Assembly (NCBI RefSeq): GCF_001619985.1
Contig: NW_017264206.1
Location: 62,001 to 126,000 of the forward strand
Direction of reading: 5' to 3'
Origin: Xylona heveae TC161
Taxonomy: Eukaryota; Ascomycota; Xylonomycetes; Xylonales; Xylonaceae
DNA: 64,000 nucleotides
The stretch's first letter is position 1, and each line of letters starts with the position of its first letter. Below the pieces are notes generated by a model, which worked only from the letters and a program-made list of their open reading frames with translations, did not search any database and was not told where the DNA came from. Positions 13,201 to 24,425 of this stretch are shown piece after piece. The translations under genes and the position numbers were made by a program.

Positions 13201-13294
13201 ATTGGGCAACATTGTAGGCAATATAGCCCGGACAATCAGCCAATGCCAAAGTAACAATGCCCGAAAGGGCAAGAATCCCATGGAGGAACTTCAT
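10278..13294 (-). CDS. agdC: secreted GH31 alpha-glucosidase, agdC type
   Basis: Extracellular glycoside hydrolase family 31 enzyme releasing glucose from maltose-type and related glucosides. Seven exons (13099-13294, 12431-13032, 12273-12378, 12012-12221, 11484-11951, 11213-11409, 10278-11150) give 883 aa, matching Aspergillus agdC in length. A signal peptide ([19 protein letters not shown]) precedes CPGY. The catalytic nucleophile is Asp near 415 in WIDMNE. The acid/base Asp near 567 sits in GHWLGDN. The last 200 residues form the usual C-terminal beta domains. Introns are 51-74 nt and every splice restores a family motif, for example [13 protein letters not shown] and WTDID|YMNLR. The symbol rests on motif and length similarity, not on a search. 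Confidence 0.92.
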
Positions 13295-16200
13295 GCTGGC
13301 TAAACAGAGGCCTGATAATTGGTTTGTGTGGCCGTGCTCGGTGCATCAGTCGGAGAATTGGGATGATGCCCTTTTATACACATGACGTTGCCGCGTCCTG
13401 GCGAAAGCGGGGCATCGATTCCAGGGCCAAAAAAAAAGAGTCTGCATCACTCTCATTCCGTAACTTGTTATCCCAAACCCTTTGGCTCTAAGACAAAAAG
13501 GGTCAAGTTGTGGGGCAGAAGCCACTTTTCGACCATTCTCTTGGAGAGCGGAGCATTAGCAAAAGTTGATCAATGCCGGGGTAACATGCAATGAGATCAC
13601 CCGCGGAAACACAATGATCTAAACCATCTCACATATCCTCCGATGCGGACATGGACGCACAGGGGCTTTTTCCATTCCTGTCGTTGCTCTCTTGCATGGC
13701 TTCCCTGCCTTTCCCCGCACTCACCCCTCATACTAGCCCGCAGGCACCCCTGATCTCAGAGCGCCAATGCTTTGGTCTAGACGCAATCATCGCGTGAAGA
13801 GGTACGGCGAGGTCCTCTCTGGTTCCGACATGGATAGATCAATGGTGCACGAGCCTTTCGGGGGTCCCGTTGAGAGGAATACGTCGACGAAAATTTCTTC
13901 CCCATGGTGCCAAGCAGATATCACAGGCACACCTGATCGGCGCCGAGCAATTGCAATGGGATGCGTTCTTCCTGTCTGTCGTACTGTTAATTCTAGCCTA
14001 GCAGGAACACATCAAAAAATTTTGTTGCCATGCTTCGAGCCATGTCGCACCTAGTGTCAGCGTGGACATCGAACGCATCTGACCTGCAAAAGATCTCTTG
14101 AATATCATCGTCATCATTGTGAATTCTTTTCGTTCACGTGGACATATGGCCGAAGTAACCACCTCACGCGGACATCATTTGACACCGATGGCTAGGACGG
14201 CAAGATCCATGAAACCAGCCATAAACGTGCGACAAACGTTGAGAGGGGAGGGACGCCGAGTGCGGCGCAGTCATTGATCGTCATGGATGCAGAAGCTAGG
14301 GGTACCCTCACGCCGAGCTTCTCACTGGACAATTGTCAGTAATGTTCAATAGCTCCGCATTTCCCAGGCGACATCATATGATCCAAGACCAGAAGCATGT
14401 CCCTGTAGTCGCTGCATAAAATCCATGCTGTCCAGGTTTTAGACGAATCAAGCGAATCAACAACTTGTTCTGGATGGGTATAAACTTCCTGATCCAGCAA
14501 GTTCTCAGCGCTAAAATTGAATTGCTCTCACGGGAGGGAATGAATTGTGACAGGCGGGAAGCGGGGACCGACGGAGCTTGGGGGGAGGGGGGTTGGTGGA
14601 CGAGATGAGCAGACTGCTATGACCTAAACAGTTAGTTAGCCCTTGGACCCTAAACTTGAACCGAACGGGACAGCCCGCACCACGAGTTGGCATGTGGGGT
14701 AAATAAACGAGCCTGACCTATGAACGAAAATTGAGCCGTCACACCCCAAGTCCAATGGCGAAAAAGTCATTGGATCCGCCTTTGTGTATTTGACACTATT
14801 CCTCAAGTTACTCAAACGCAGCATGGCTCGCCCAGAGCACATTATGATGATGGCGCACAGACAAGGAGATTAGAAGATCCACCGCCAGCTGAACGGTAGC
14901 GATTGTGCTGCTGCAACCAATCGAGCAGATCCAAGGCTGCAGCCCCACTTGCAAAATGAGGAAAAGACCGTCAGAGCACCATAAGGGCCAGGGTGCGAGT
15001 GATTTTTCGAAAACCTCGGCTTAGACATTGACCGAAGAATCAAGGGACTCATCGTAAGTTGGAGTGAAATACTGGGAAACGCGTGATGCGACGCTCTGCA
15101 TTAGAGACAGAAATCATAACAATGGCCTGGACTGGCTAGCGTACTCTATTGAGCTTTCATTAGAGCTGCAAACCCCTTTATTGAATCACACACCTTTTCT
15201 ACCATCTGTTTGCTCCATTTCCATTGGTGCCAAGACAGGCAGGTTATACCGTTGAAGCCTAGATCTGGGGGCTTTGAAATATCTCCGAGCAAACGGCAGA
15301 CCACCAGGCCGTCAAGCGTCATTGGCGCCATAGATTTCCGTCATTCGAAACTGTTGCTTTCCAATAATGTAAAAATTTTGCTTTATTTCCTCTGTTTCAA
15401 AGAACAGGGAATCGTGCCGCAGCCACGAATGCGTCTCGTGCTTCTTGCACAGTTAGCCACTGGGGTTACGAGAAGCTTGAACGGCCTTTTCCTTCTCTCA
15501 AAGAAACTTTGATGCCTGTCGACTGTACTAGATAGAACCAGAGTTCTTTGCTAGTAGAAGAGTTGGAACCGAATTATCAGTGTGATCAAACAATGTCAAT
15601 ATCGAACAAAGGCAAATGAATCGTGCCGGAGCTTGTTTCCGAAAAGGAATCCCAAATTCCCTATCAATTTAATTCTATCCCTGATATTCTGTTTCTGGAA
15701 GGACATCGTTGGCTTCAATCTGCACTAGTCAGATTGGCATTCTTGGACGGAGAGATGGTGGCCTGAACTTCCACAATATGCCGCTGATGTCGAAGCTCGC
15801 AGACCTGATATGCCTTCCGATCTTCATTTCCGCAGACCCTATGGGCAAGTAGGAGGCATTTCATGGCCACTATACGTATTCTTAAGTCTTGCTTCTGATG
15901 TATGAAAGAAATCGTCATAAACTGATCTAGTAATGTGCATCATCGTCGTGCAGATAAGCTTTTGCGTCTCATCTGAGCTGCCCAGGGGCAACACCATCTC
16001 GAGTGCTGTAAGGTCTCATTATGATAATGGATGTCCCAGCGTTGAAGTAATCCAAGTCATGTCTGCACATGTATGGTGCACGGTAATCCCTGCGTCCCAA
16101 AGGATGCAGAGTGAATCACGCAAAATTCAGCAAGTCCGAGCCGCGTCCGTGGATGGGAGGCCATATCAGGAGGTTATATGCATAAGTGTGCCCTCCGAGC

Positions 16201-17115
16201 AGGGAGGATGGCTTCACTGGGAAACTTCGATGTAAAGGCCGCGTGGCTGGGCACCCACACTCAGTTCAGAAGCACAGCCGCTCGAGAGCCCAATCCATGT
16301 GTCAAAGTGTGAGCCTATATCCGTTTCAGACTGATCCACATATATCCCTTCCCTGTCAGTAAGTCAACTAACCAATAGAGGGGAGGAGGCGTTCTCTAGA
16401 ATAGCCAGGGAGAAGAGGTATCCGCACAGTCAACGCCCAGATGAGGAATAAGACGCGTTTGCAAGATGGAGTTGCCAAGTAGATTTAACGACCGACCTCC
16501 AAATTGATATGCTCCAAGATTGACAGCAAATACGCTTCGATGTCGATTCTCTGTGTGGATGTCTCTAGCCATCCTTTTCTTTTCGTAGAGTAAATGTGAG
16601 AACATGGCAGCTTACTTTAAGAAGCGGCACAGCTGGATGAAAAATCACTCAATGAGCGGTACTCGGTTCCCCAAAGCATAATGCCAGATAAGCGTAATGA
16701 CAAAGGCTGGACGCCGATGCTCGCTTTGCACCTTCGCTACATGGCTCTTGCTCCGCCGTAACCTCTAGATACTAGGAAAGTGCTGTTTTTCTCATTTCGG
16801 CTTGTTAAAGAAGAGCGAAAGCAATGATCTGAAGGTAATCAGGGATACTGGAGCGTTTATCGCAGGAAAATGATGCATTGGAAGAGCAGGGGCTTTATAG
16901 ACTACCTGAAACTCCTAAACTGGTTGTGCGAGCGGCCCCGTTGAAAATATAAAATAAAAATAGAACGATAATCAATTGGCACCGATGCGTTTATGTGTCG
17001 AGAGAAAAAGGCACCAAAAAGAGTGTCTATGCAGATAATTCGCTTCTGGGAATAGTGAACTGAAGAAACAACGGCTCTAAATGCGCAGAAATTGTCTAAA
17101 AAGCATTGAACAAAA
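13295..17115. other. 3.8-kb region without a supported gene
   Basis: Promoter of the alpha-glucosidase at the left, Rpa49 3' end at the right. Between them only ORFs under about 105 codons occur, none with protein features or neighbouring exons that extend them. No terminal repeats, tandem repeats or strong base bias stand out. It could hold non-coding transcripts or decayed genes, which sequence alone does not show. Confidence 0.5.
13371..13378 (-). promoter_or_regulatory. TATA box of the alpha-glucosidase gene
   Basis: TATAAAAG on the minus strand, about 77 nt upstream of the start codon and followed by a plausible leader. Such a clear TATA box fits a strongly regulated secreted-enzyme gene. 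Confidence 0.6.
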
Positions 17116-18678
17116 CTAACGACGTCTGGGGACGATCCTCGTCTTGGGGAAGTCCAAAGGCAATCGCAAAACAGCAATCCTATGTGCCTGTGCCTCCTCC
17201 TTTGTGATTTTCAGTTTATTACGGTCAGTGAGAGTGGGGTTCTTGATGCGGCATCCGATCTCATGATAATATTGGGAAATGCTATGGACGAGTCAGCGCC
17301 ACTTGGACTCCCTGTAAGATTTAGCTGTTTCTTATACGTACGCTTTTGGCTCAAGCTTCAAATCCTGCTTCAGATCATAGGTGTCAACCTCGAAGTTATC
17401 CACGATAAGGGAAAGCGCCGCAATGTGGGTATAAAGATTATCCATGTGCCATTTGTTGAGTTGACTATTGCCGTCAGCCGAAGTTTCCTCTTTAATTTGC
17501 AGATACGAGAATCATACCTTCCCTCCGCAAAACGTCGTCTAACGCCATCGATCCAAGAATCTTGAACACCCATGAACTTTCTCATTTCCTCCTTTTGGGG
17601 TAATTTCTTGACGCCTTTGGGTCCGGATTTCAGCGACAAGTGAAAATCAAGAAGCAAAAGAAGATATCGAAGTGCTTTGATCTTAGGGATGTCGCCGCTA
17701 GCCACAACCTTATTCAACCGTTTACTAACAAATCGACTCTTTGTTTCGATGTTCCTATTTGCCGAGACGGCATCTTGCCATTCCTTGACAGCGATCGTCC
17801 TCATCTCGTCGTGGCCGACCAGATAGTCAATTGGATACACCTCGGCAGGCGTGGTGGCATCCAGGTTCGCCTTTGGTCGGGGCTTAGCGTCGTCGATTGC
17901 GGCCTGCAATTCTTCTCGCGTAGCCATGTTTTGGGTGGATTCAGTCATGGAATCGAGCACGGCGTCAGCGACAGAGTTTGTGCTCTTCGCGTCTTCGCTG
18001 GCGGTGATGGCGTTCTCAGTAAGAGAAGCAATTGCTTTCTTCGCCTTCTTTGTACCGAACTCCATGCCAAGGGTGTTACGGAGGGCTTGTTTCTGATAGA
18101 TGTCAGTTGACGTCAAGGGGAATGCCAGCAATTATTCTTACCGTCTTTTGATTATCGCGCTGGACCTCCTGTGCCTCCGCTCTGAGCGTCCCACGGAGGA
18201 CAAGGTTGCGAGTCTCCATGACCTGGAGTTCGCCAGTCTTGGGGTCATAGACCCCGACATAGTGCTTCATCAGCCCATCTAAGGCTCCTAATCCTTCCTC
18301 GCGGCCAGTGTAGTCGATCTTAGGGTGCTCGGAGGAGTGCAGCAAAAGCTCAGATGATTGGATATGACCGCCACGGGCGGCAGGTCGAGCCTTTCGGTAT
18401 GGCTTGAAAGAAATGTTCGATGGCAGAGAGAGACCAGGTGTCGGTGCTATGTAATGATCAGGTTAATGTACTCTAATGTTTTCCTTGGAGCAATGCTTGG
18501 TTTGAGTATAAAATTAAACATCCATTCACATACCGGTGACTGGGCTCCATTCGTCGGTTTCAGGAACCACCGAAACTTTGACAGTCGGCGCAGGCAGGTC
18601 AATGGCAACTTTTTTGCCAGGCCTTGAGCCATCCTGTGAGGCTCTCTTTCTCTTCTTATCCGCCTTGGGATCCGACAT
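17116..18678 (-). CDS. RPA49: RNA polymerase I subunit Rpa49
   Basis: Subunit of nucleolar RNA polymerase I. With Rpa34 it forms the TFIIF-like module that supports initiation and elongation on rDNA. Exons 18534-18678, 18142-18446, 17518-18092, 17342-17464 and 17116-17281 give 437 aa (yeast 415). Visible features are a Lys-rich start (DKKRKR), the dimerisation region with KIDYTGRE and LVLRGTLRAE, a linker, and the tandem winged-helix C-terminus (YYHEIGCRI near residue 390). The fourth and fifth exons are missed if reading stops at the first in-frame stop. Both joins (R|SQLNKW, KA|ISQYYHE) restore the family sequence. The protein ends in a basic RIVPRRR. Confidence 0.92.
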
Positions 18679-20362
18679 GTTCAAAGGATTTGTGGCTGGA
18701 GTATGGATACTATTCGTTCCCGCTTTGCAAATTATTATTTTCATGATCCTGCGATTTTCGGGAACATTTTCGAGACCGCTTGTGCACGGACCATCTCACT
18801 CGCCAACTTTCATCTCTGTCGGCGCATCCCTCGCCGACTACCGAGGCACCCGACCATGCCAAAAGCCAGTTTCCTTCTCGAGGCCTGCGGGCATGAAGAG
18901 CATGGAATGGGAACTGCAATGCTTGGAGCAAGTATAAGAAAAAATTTCTGTAAGGCTGTAAGTATCAAACTCACCGGGAATTTGACTGATAGACAGCTCA
19001 GGGAGTCACTGAATTTTAAGGGTTGTTTTCGGATTTTATTGTATATTTTTATTTACTTTCTAATATTGCATCTGTTTTTACCATCCTACTTAATATTGTA
19101 CTAAATATCTTGCTGAGCAATCTGCCTGGACAATTTGCAAGAGCGAAATTCTTTTGCTCATAGATGCACGAACAAATGCTTGTAATGAATCATGGGGGAC
19201 GAACTGCGTTGATATGTACTGCATAACACGTACACATCTTACCTTGGGCAGGTACTTTAGGTATAGACGGGGAATGCAGCGCGGTTCCGCTCGTTTCTCT
19301 CCTACTCAGTACACCTGGGTCCAGGGCTGCAACCACCCGGCGTGTCTTAGGACTGTAGAGTTCGGAATAACAATCTCCTTTGGGGGCTTTGACAAATTAG
19401 ACTATACAGACTCTAAATCTCTCATCTTGAGAGTATTTCGTTACCTGTGGCGGTTCTACAGGAATATTATGCGCGCAAGGAACAGAGTATGGGCCTTGAC
19501 ATGGAATAATACATGTATAGTAGCTCAGGACTACGACAGTCCCGTGCATCATAAAGGAATGGCCATCCATCTGACCGATTGGCAGAATTTAGAAATCATC
19601 TCAATATAGAATCATTTCGAGCCGACATACATTGCATTTCGCGATCTCTTGAAGAACACCGTGCATAGACTCTGACCTAGCATGTCTTGTGATGATACCC
19701 CGCTCTTAGTCTTTCGTCCAAATGGTCAAAAGCTGAGGACCTTGTCTGTGCCCTGGAAGCCATTTAGGGCTACGCATGCATGGTCCAAGTGGTAAGCACA
19801 TTCGGGAGAATTACCTAGTCGAGGTAGCTCGCTCGTCACTATGATACCTTAGCTGGCGCTGCTACCCCGCGATTTTCCAGCCTGCTAACGATCAGACCAA
19901 CACCAGGATGATCAAATAGTGTGCAAGCATGGGCCATATTCACGTCACATTCAGCAAAACTATCAAATGCACAATTGTAATGATTTTGAGGAAGCAGAAC
20001 TGTATTCCTATGCTCTACTCCTCCTGGAGCGTTGATATCAAACGTCAGGCCGTAGCCATCGATCAACAGCTCCAACGAGGCAATGTAAACTCCCCGAAGT
20101 GAAAACCCGACAGTGCTTTTGACCGTCTTCCGCTAGCATTCAAACGACCAAACTCGCTGTGCTCTGCCAACATGAAAACAACCGGCGCTTGACCGGGGCT
20201 CCTACAGCACGATAACTGTTTCTGACCGCACAAAGCGATAGACGATACCCGCGGCAGTCAAGCTGATGAATTGGAAGTCTCCATAATGACCGAATGTGAT
20301 GTTTATAGCAAGTGGTCCTCAGGATGCCCAGGAAGGCGTGATCGAGTAGTCATTGAGATAGT
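18679..20362. other. intergenic, one orphan ORF
   Basis: Upstream of Rpa49 and downstream of eL41. The minus strand at about 19839-20132 is open for roughly 97 codons, but its first ATG is far inside (MAHACTL). It could be an exon of a decayed gene. I recognise no family. The rest shows nothing. Confidence 0.4.
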
Positions 20363-20497
20363 TTACTTGCTGTAAAAGATGTTAGCATATTATTCCTTGC
20401 AAAACGGATATCGAGTATGATCTTACCTTCTGGCTCTGGTCTTTCTTCTCTTACGCTTAAGGCGGCGAACGCGCTTCTTCCTCCACTTGGCTCTCAT
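20363..20497 (-). CDS. RPL41: ribosomal protein eL41, 25 residues
   Basis: Smallest protein of the 60S ribosomal subunit, sitting at the subunit bridge. Exon 20427-20497 encodes 23 residues plus two bases of the next codon. A 57-nt intron (20370-20426) follows. The terminal exon 20363-20369 is only 7 nt and supplies the last base of Ser, then Lys and stop. The peptide starts MRAKWRKKRV and ends TRARSK, nearly the yeast protein, and 17 of its 25 residues are Arg or Lys. A second intron, about 20515-20620, probably splits the 5' UTR (GTATGT donor, CTGCAG acceptor). It is far too short for usual ORF cut-offs. Confidence 0.95.
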
Positions 20498-20514
20498 CTT
20501 CGATAACAGAGAAC

Positions 20515-20620
20515 CTGCAGTTAAACATCAATGTTAGTTCAATCTATCATCTTCGCAACCATAATTGACTGATTTACTCTCCAATGAGAGCAATTCAAAA
20601 GCTATGAGGGGAGCACATAC
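20515..20620 (-). other. 5' UTR intron of the eL41 gene
   Basis: Minus-strand GTATGTGCTC donor, a branch-like CTAAC and a TAACTGCAG acceptor, 17 nt before the eL41 start codon. Leader introns are common in fungal ribosomal-protein genes. No transcript data confirm it. Confidence 0.6.
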
Positions 20621-20766
20621 TATTCCGAGGATGAGAAGGAAGTTGAAGAAGGAACGATGAAGCTGCGCCGACGGTTGTGTTAAGTGCGGTCTCGCTTAAT
20701 TGCGTTTCGCGTTAGTGTGACGCTAAGGGCTCCGCGAAAGGGCTCAGTAACGCCTCGGGCATACTC

Positions 20767-20786
20767 CGCGACAGGGTTCTGTCGCG
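20767..20786. repeat. 8-bp-stem inverted repeat
   Basis: Perfect stem CGCGACAG / CTGTCGCG around the loop GGTT, between the divergent eL41 and kinase genes. It could be a factor-binding palindrome or a hairpin. No function is shown. Confidence 0.55.
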
Positions 20787-21063
20787 TGTCAAGGCTGAAT
20801 AGCCAACGTCGTGACCATTAATTTGCATGTAAAAGCGTGTATATAAGCTCAGAATAGAGCTTTATTTGAATTCGTTTGACATTGAATCTGATTGTAGAAG
20901 TTGTGGAACAGCTCTTTCCCCTTCCTTCAAGCTCCAATGGATGCTTATGACGTAATACAGGACAGGGGTTTTACCCTAGTCTCCCGTCGTGCACTCATGT
21001 TGATCTGAAATGCTAAGAAACACATTCCCCATGCAAAAACATGAAAGCAAAAGCTCCAAAATC

Positions 21064-23581
21064 ATGGCAATGGAGCATGAGCCGATACTAGTTGGATGGC
21101 TGACAAAATCTGACACTGCGTCGGACTCAAAATCCAGTGGGATCCACCACGCTATACCTCGGACTTTCACTCATAGCTTATAGCCACATACGAGATTAAC
21201 ATAGAACATCGCATACTGATCGGAAGAGATACAAAACGGTGGTATGTCCAGCGCAGCTATTTATTGGCCATTTATTCTTACATGGACCAGTGAGATTCAT
21301 CTTGATGACCCGAGAGTCTCGAATTGGCATCTGCTTGTTTATACCGTCTTTCCTGACCCGGAGCTGGCTCCGCTTGTGTATGCTCGAGACCTGTCCAGAA
21401 ATGGGTCGGAATGGAACTCTCTACCTATTACAAAGAATCATGGCCCGATCCTCCTATGCGACGGCGACACCATCAGAGTGAGCAAAGATGTGACATTTAC
21501 ATTTCATGAGTGCCAAAATCCGATTACCATGGTCAAGGCATTTAGCCCTGTGCAAATCAAAGAGCAGCAGGTGAAATATCATGTAGCATTAAAATGTTTG
21601 CAGAAAGCTGAACATAACTTGCTAGCTCTTCTCCCACAGATATAAGGTCACTGATAGACGGCTTGGATGCGGGGGATTCGGCGCAATCCATCTTGCTTAC
21701 AATATGCAAACCCAAAGACAACTTGTTTGCAAGGTCATTGATGTCAACAAGCTTCGTGCAGCATCATATCAGCAGTCTTCTATCAACAACGCAAGTAATG
21801 GCAGAAATGCTAGATCGAAGAATGGACTTGGAGGGACCCTTGACCCCAAAGGCCTTCTCGAAAAGACAATCGCTACACAAATGCGGGAAGTTGATATTCT
21901 CAAGTCTCTGAATCATGTATGGCAAGCAACTCAGGAACCGATGGGCACTTGCTCACTCTTTTTCAAGCCAAATATCATTTCCATCGAAAAAGTCTTCGTC
22001 ACGGACAACACCATGTACGAGGACCGCCCAGTTTCTAACACCGTTTATTAAATAACCTGTGCAAACAGCTATATCTTCGAGGAACTTATAACAGCAGGAG
22101 ACCTATTCTACTACGTCGAACATCATGGCGGGCGACTGCACTCAATGGACGCGATGATAATTGTCTATCAAATCCTTCTAGCTCTCGAATACCTGCGTGA
22201 CAAAGGCATTGTGCACCGAGATGTGAAGCCCGAAAACGTTCTCATGACTTCTCTTGTAAGCGGCGGAAGGGTTGTTTTGACAGATTTTGGTGCAGCGCGG
22301 TGTCTGGATGGCGGAGGCACAAGCTCAACCCTAATGTTCTCGCAAGTTGGCACAAGCGGGTACACAGCTCCGTAAGTATCAACTCCCTCGATGTCCCAAA
22401 GATCAACATCACGTATGACCGCCGGACTTAACACATCAGATAAACACCACAGTGAGGTTAAAGAAGCCCAAGGGTATACCAAAGCAGTAGACCTCTGGTC
22501 TCTTGGAGCGCTCACCGTCGTTCTACTCACGGGCCAATCCATCATTCCCGACATTGACAGCAAACGCAATGAAGGAGACGATATGTCAATCGTCGAAACA
22601 GACCAGAGTTTGGAAGACCTAGAAGACCCTCTCGCAATCAGCTTTATAAAGCAGCTTCTCGTGAAGAATGAACACGAGCGAATGACAGCAAAGCAAGCGC
22701 TCCAACATCCGTGGATCAGCAACGAGTTTTACTGTGAAGAACTGCAAGCCGTTTACAAGAAGGCCATCAAAGATTGGGTTCCCCGGCGCAAAGTATGGAA
22801 GTGCGTAGAATACCTTAACATTGATAGTTCTGGGCCGAAACAAACCCATTCAGACCGAGATGCTCCAACGCATGTTTCAACTACTCACTCTGCAGACAAA
22901 GCATCGCCTTATTTTACTACTTCCGTATCCAACGCAGATACCCTTGGCAGCCAGCGGCACATGAGACTGTCCACTATACCCGAAGAAACAGACGGCTCTG
23001 CCATGGAAGAAAATACCTGCGCCTTCACAAGCTCTTTACCTTCATCAATCAGTGCTGCCGTCAGAACCGGAGAAGTACATGGCCATGACGATCCTATTGA
23101 CACGCTGAGAATAGAAAATCTCTCTGTGGCAGCAGACGTCGCTAAGGCCGATGTGGATATGGATACCGATAGCGATACCCAAGACAGAGACGCCAAGAGT
23201 TCATGTCGCTGCATCCCGGACAGTGTCGACGGAGACTCTGATATTGCTTTACCGGATCCAGTCTTCGAAGATTCTCCTCCTCCTCTTTCTCTTTCCCAAG
23301 CACCAGACTCGCCCATGAACCAAAAGCGGCTCACGACGTCCGAGCGTATCCGACAAGAAACAGAAACCTCCTGCAGCCTGAAACGCGGTTGCAGTTCGGC
23401 GACTCAGGATAGTCCCATTTTTCCGCATTCTGCAACATCTCAGACCAATGTCTCAGCGAAATGTTTCGGTCGCGAATCTAGGTATCCTCAGCGCCGTCGC
23501 GGTAATGGTGATGTCACCACCGAATCCGAGAAGGGACATGCTCCATCGAAAAAGCGACAGAAGATATATCGCGTGAAATGA
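21064..23581 (+). CDS. FHA plus Ser/Thr kinase, Mek1/Chk2 type
   Basis: Checkpoint-type kinase, probably the meiotic Mek1/Mre4 homologue, which phosphorylates targets at recombination sites. Exons 21064-21136, 21205-21241, 21291-21582, 21647-21916, 21968-22014, 22069-22371 and 22453-23581 give 716 aa. The FHA domain (about 10-110) becomes whole only with the 37-nt second exon, giving ILIGRDTKR then EIHLDDPRVSNWH. Kinase motifs are LGCGGFG (141-146), Lys163, HRDVKPEN (289-296), DFG (312-314) and APE at a splice join. The last 250 residues are Ser/Asp-rich and end in basic KKRQKIYRVK, a likely nuclear signal. The start is less sure: an in-frame ATG at 21031 adds 11 residues, and the first donor (GTGGGA) is weak. 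Cds1/Rad53 is the alternative assignment. Confidence 0.85.
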
Positions 23582-24425
23582 AGTTCTTTTTTTTTTGGGC
23601 CGTTGCACAGTACTACTGTGCTGTGAGGTCGTGCTTGGTGGATAGCTGACTTGCTTGATGTCTGGAAGAGAATACATCCTCTTCAACTTACCTTTGGTAG
23701 AGCTTGCTCAGACTGTGTTCGCTCAGATCTCTAGAATAATAGATTTAAGAGAAGGGGAAATATTGCATTTAATGATGGAATAGGAAGGGCTAGAATTGCA
23801 ATTTGTTATCTATCATTCTAGAAAATTAGTAGTATACTATTTGCCCTACAAGTGAGGGCATGCCGACTTCCGCATGCTTAGCCATGGCACAGAACGGCAG
23901 TATCAAGAGTAACGCAAGTTAACTCGGGAATCCCAAAAGGTCACAATCCACAAGAAATTCCGGACAAGTATCCGCATCAACTTCGTCGATTTCTCATCAC
24001 TTCGTTAACAATATGCTAGCGCTCCAAAAGCTAACCCTAGGCCTGTGCTTAACGTAGATACATACATGATATCAGATATTCTCACTAATGACACCATCAC
24101 ATCTCATAACGTCATATATGCCGTCTAGGCTTTCTTTCATGAATAAAAGAGGGAAAGGGGGTAACACCTCGTAAAAAAATCTTCCAATCAGAGCCAAAGC
24201 ACAATCTTGCCGCCAAAAAAACAACATATAAGCAAATCATCAATTTATGGAAGCGCTAGCAGGAAGAAAAAAGACTCCAATCAATCGTTGCACAAGAATA
24301 AGAGTTCTTCTATTAACCCATATGCGACACATATAACCAAGACCATTTCCGGATCCTGCTTTATATGTGTAAGACAAGGGCAGACTCGAGAACCCAATCC
24401 TTGTGAGACGCCGGGTAGGCGTCTT
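23582..24425. other. intergenic, no gene seen
   Basis: Shared 3' region of two convergent genes, A+T-rich with a T10 run just after the kinase stop. No supported feature. Confidence 0.5.

Noticed and set aside
13767-14054. 95-residue ATG ORF in the large gap
   Set aside because: No domain, no neighbouring exons and no composition typical of coding DNA; kept as unsupported.
18703-19104. 133-residue rightward ORF divergent from Rpa49
   Set aside because: No protein features, and its second half is A+T-rich random-looking sequence; most likely the Rpa49 promoter.
21244-21645. ATG ORF starting directly before the FHA strand
   Set aside because: The start lies in an intron; using it destroys the GRD strand of the FHA domain.
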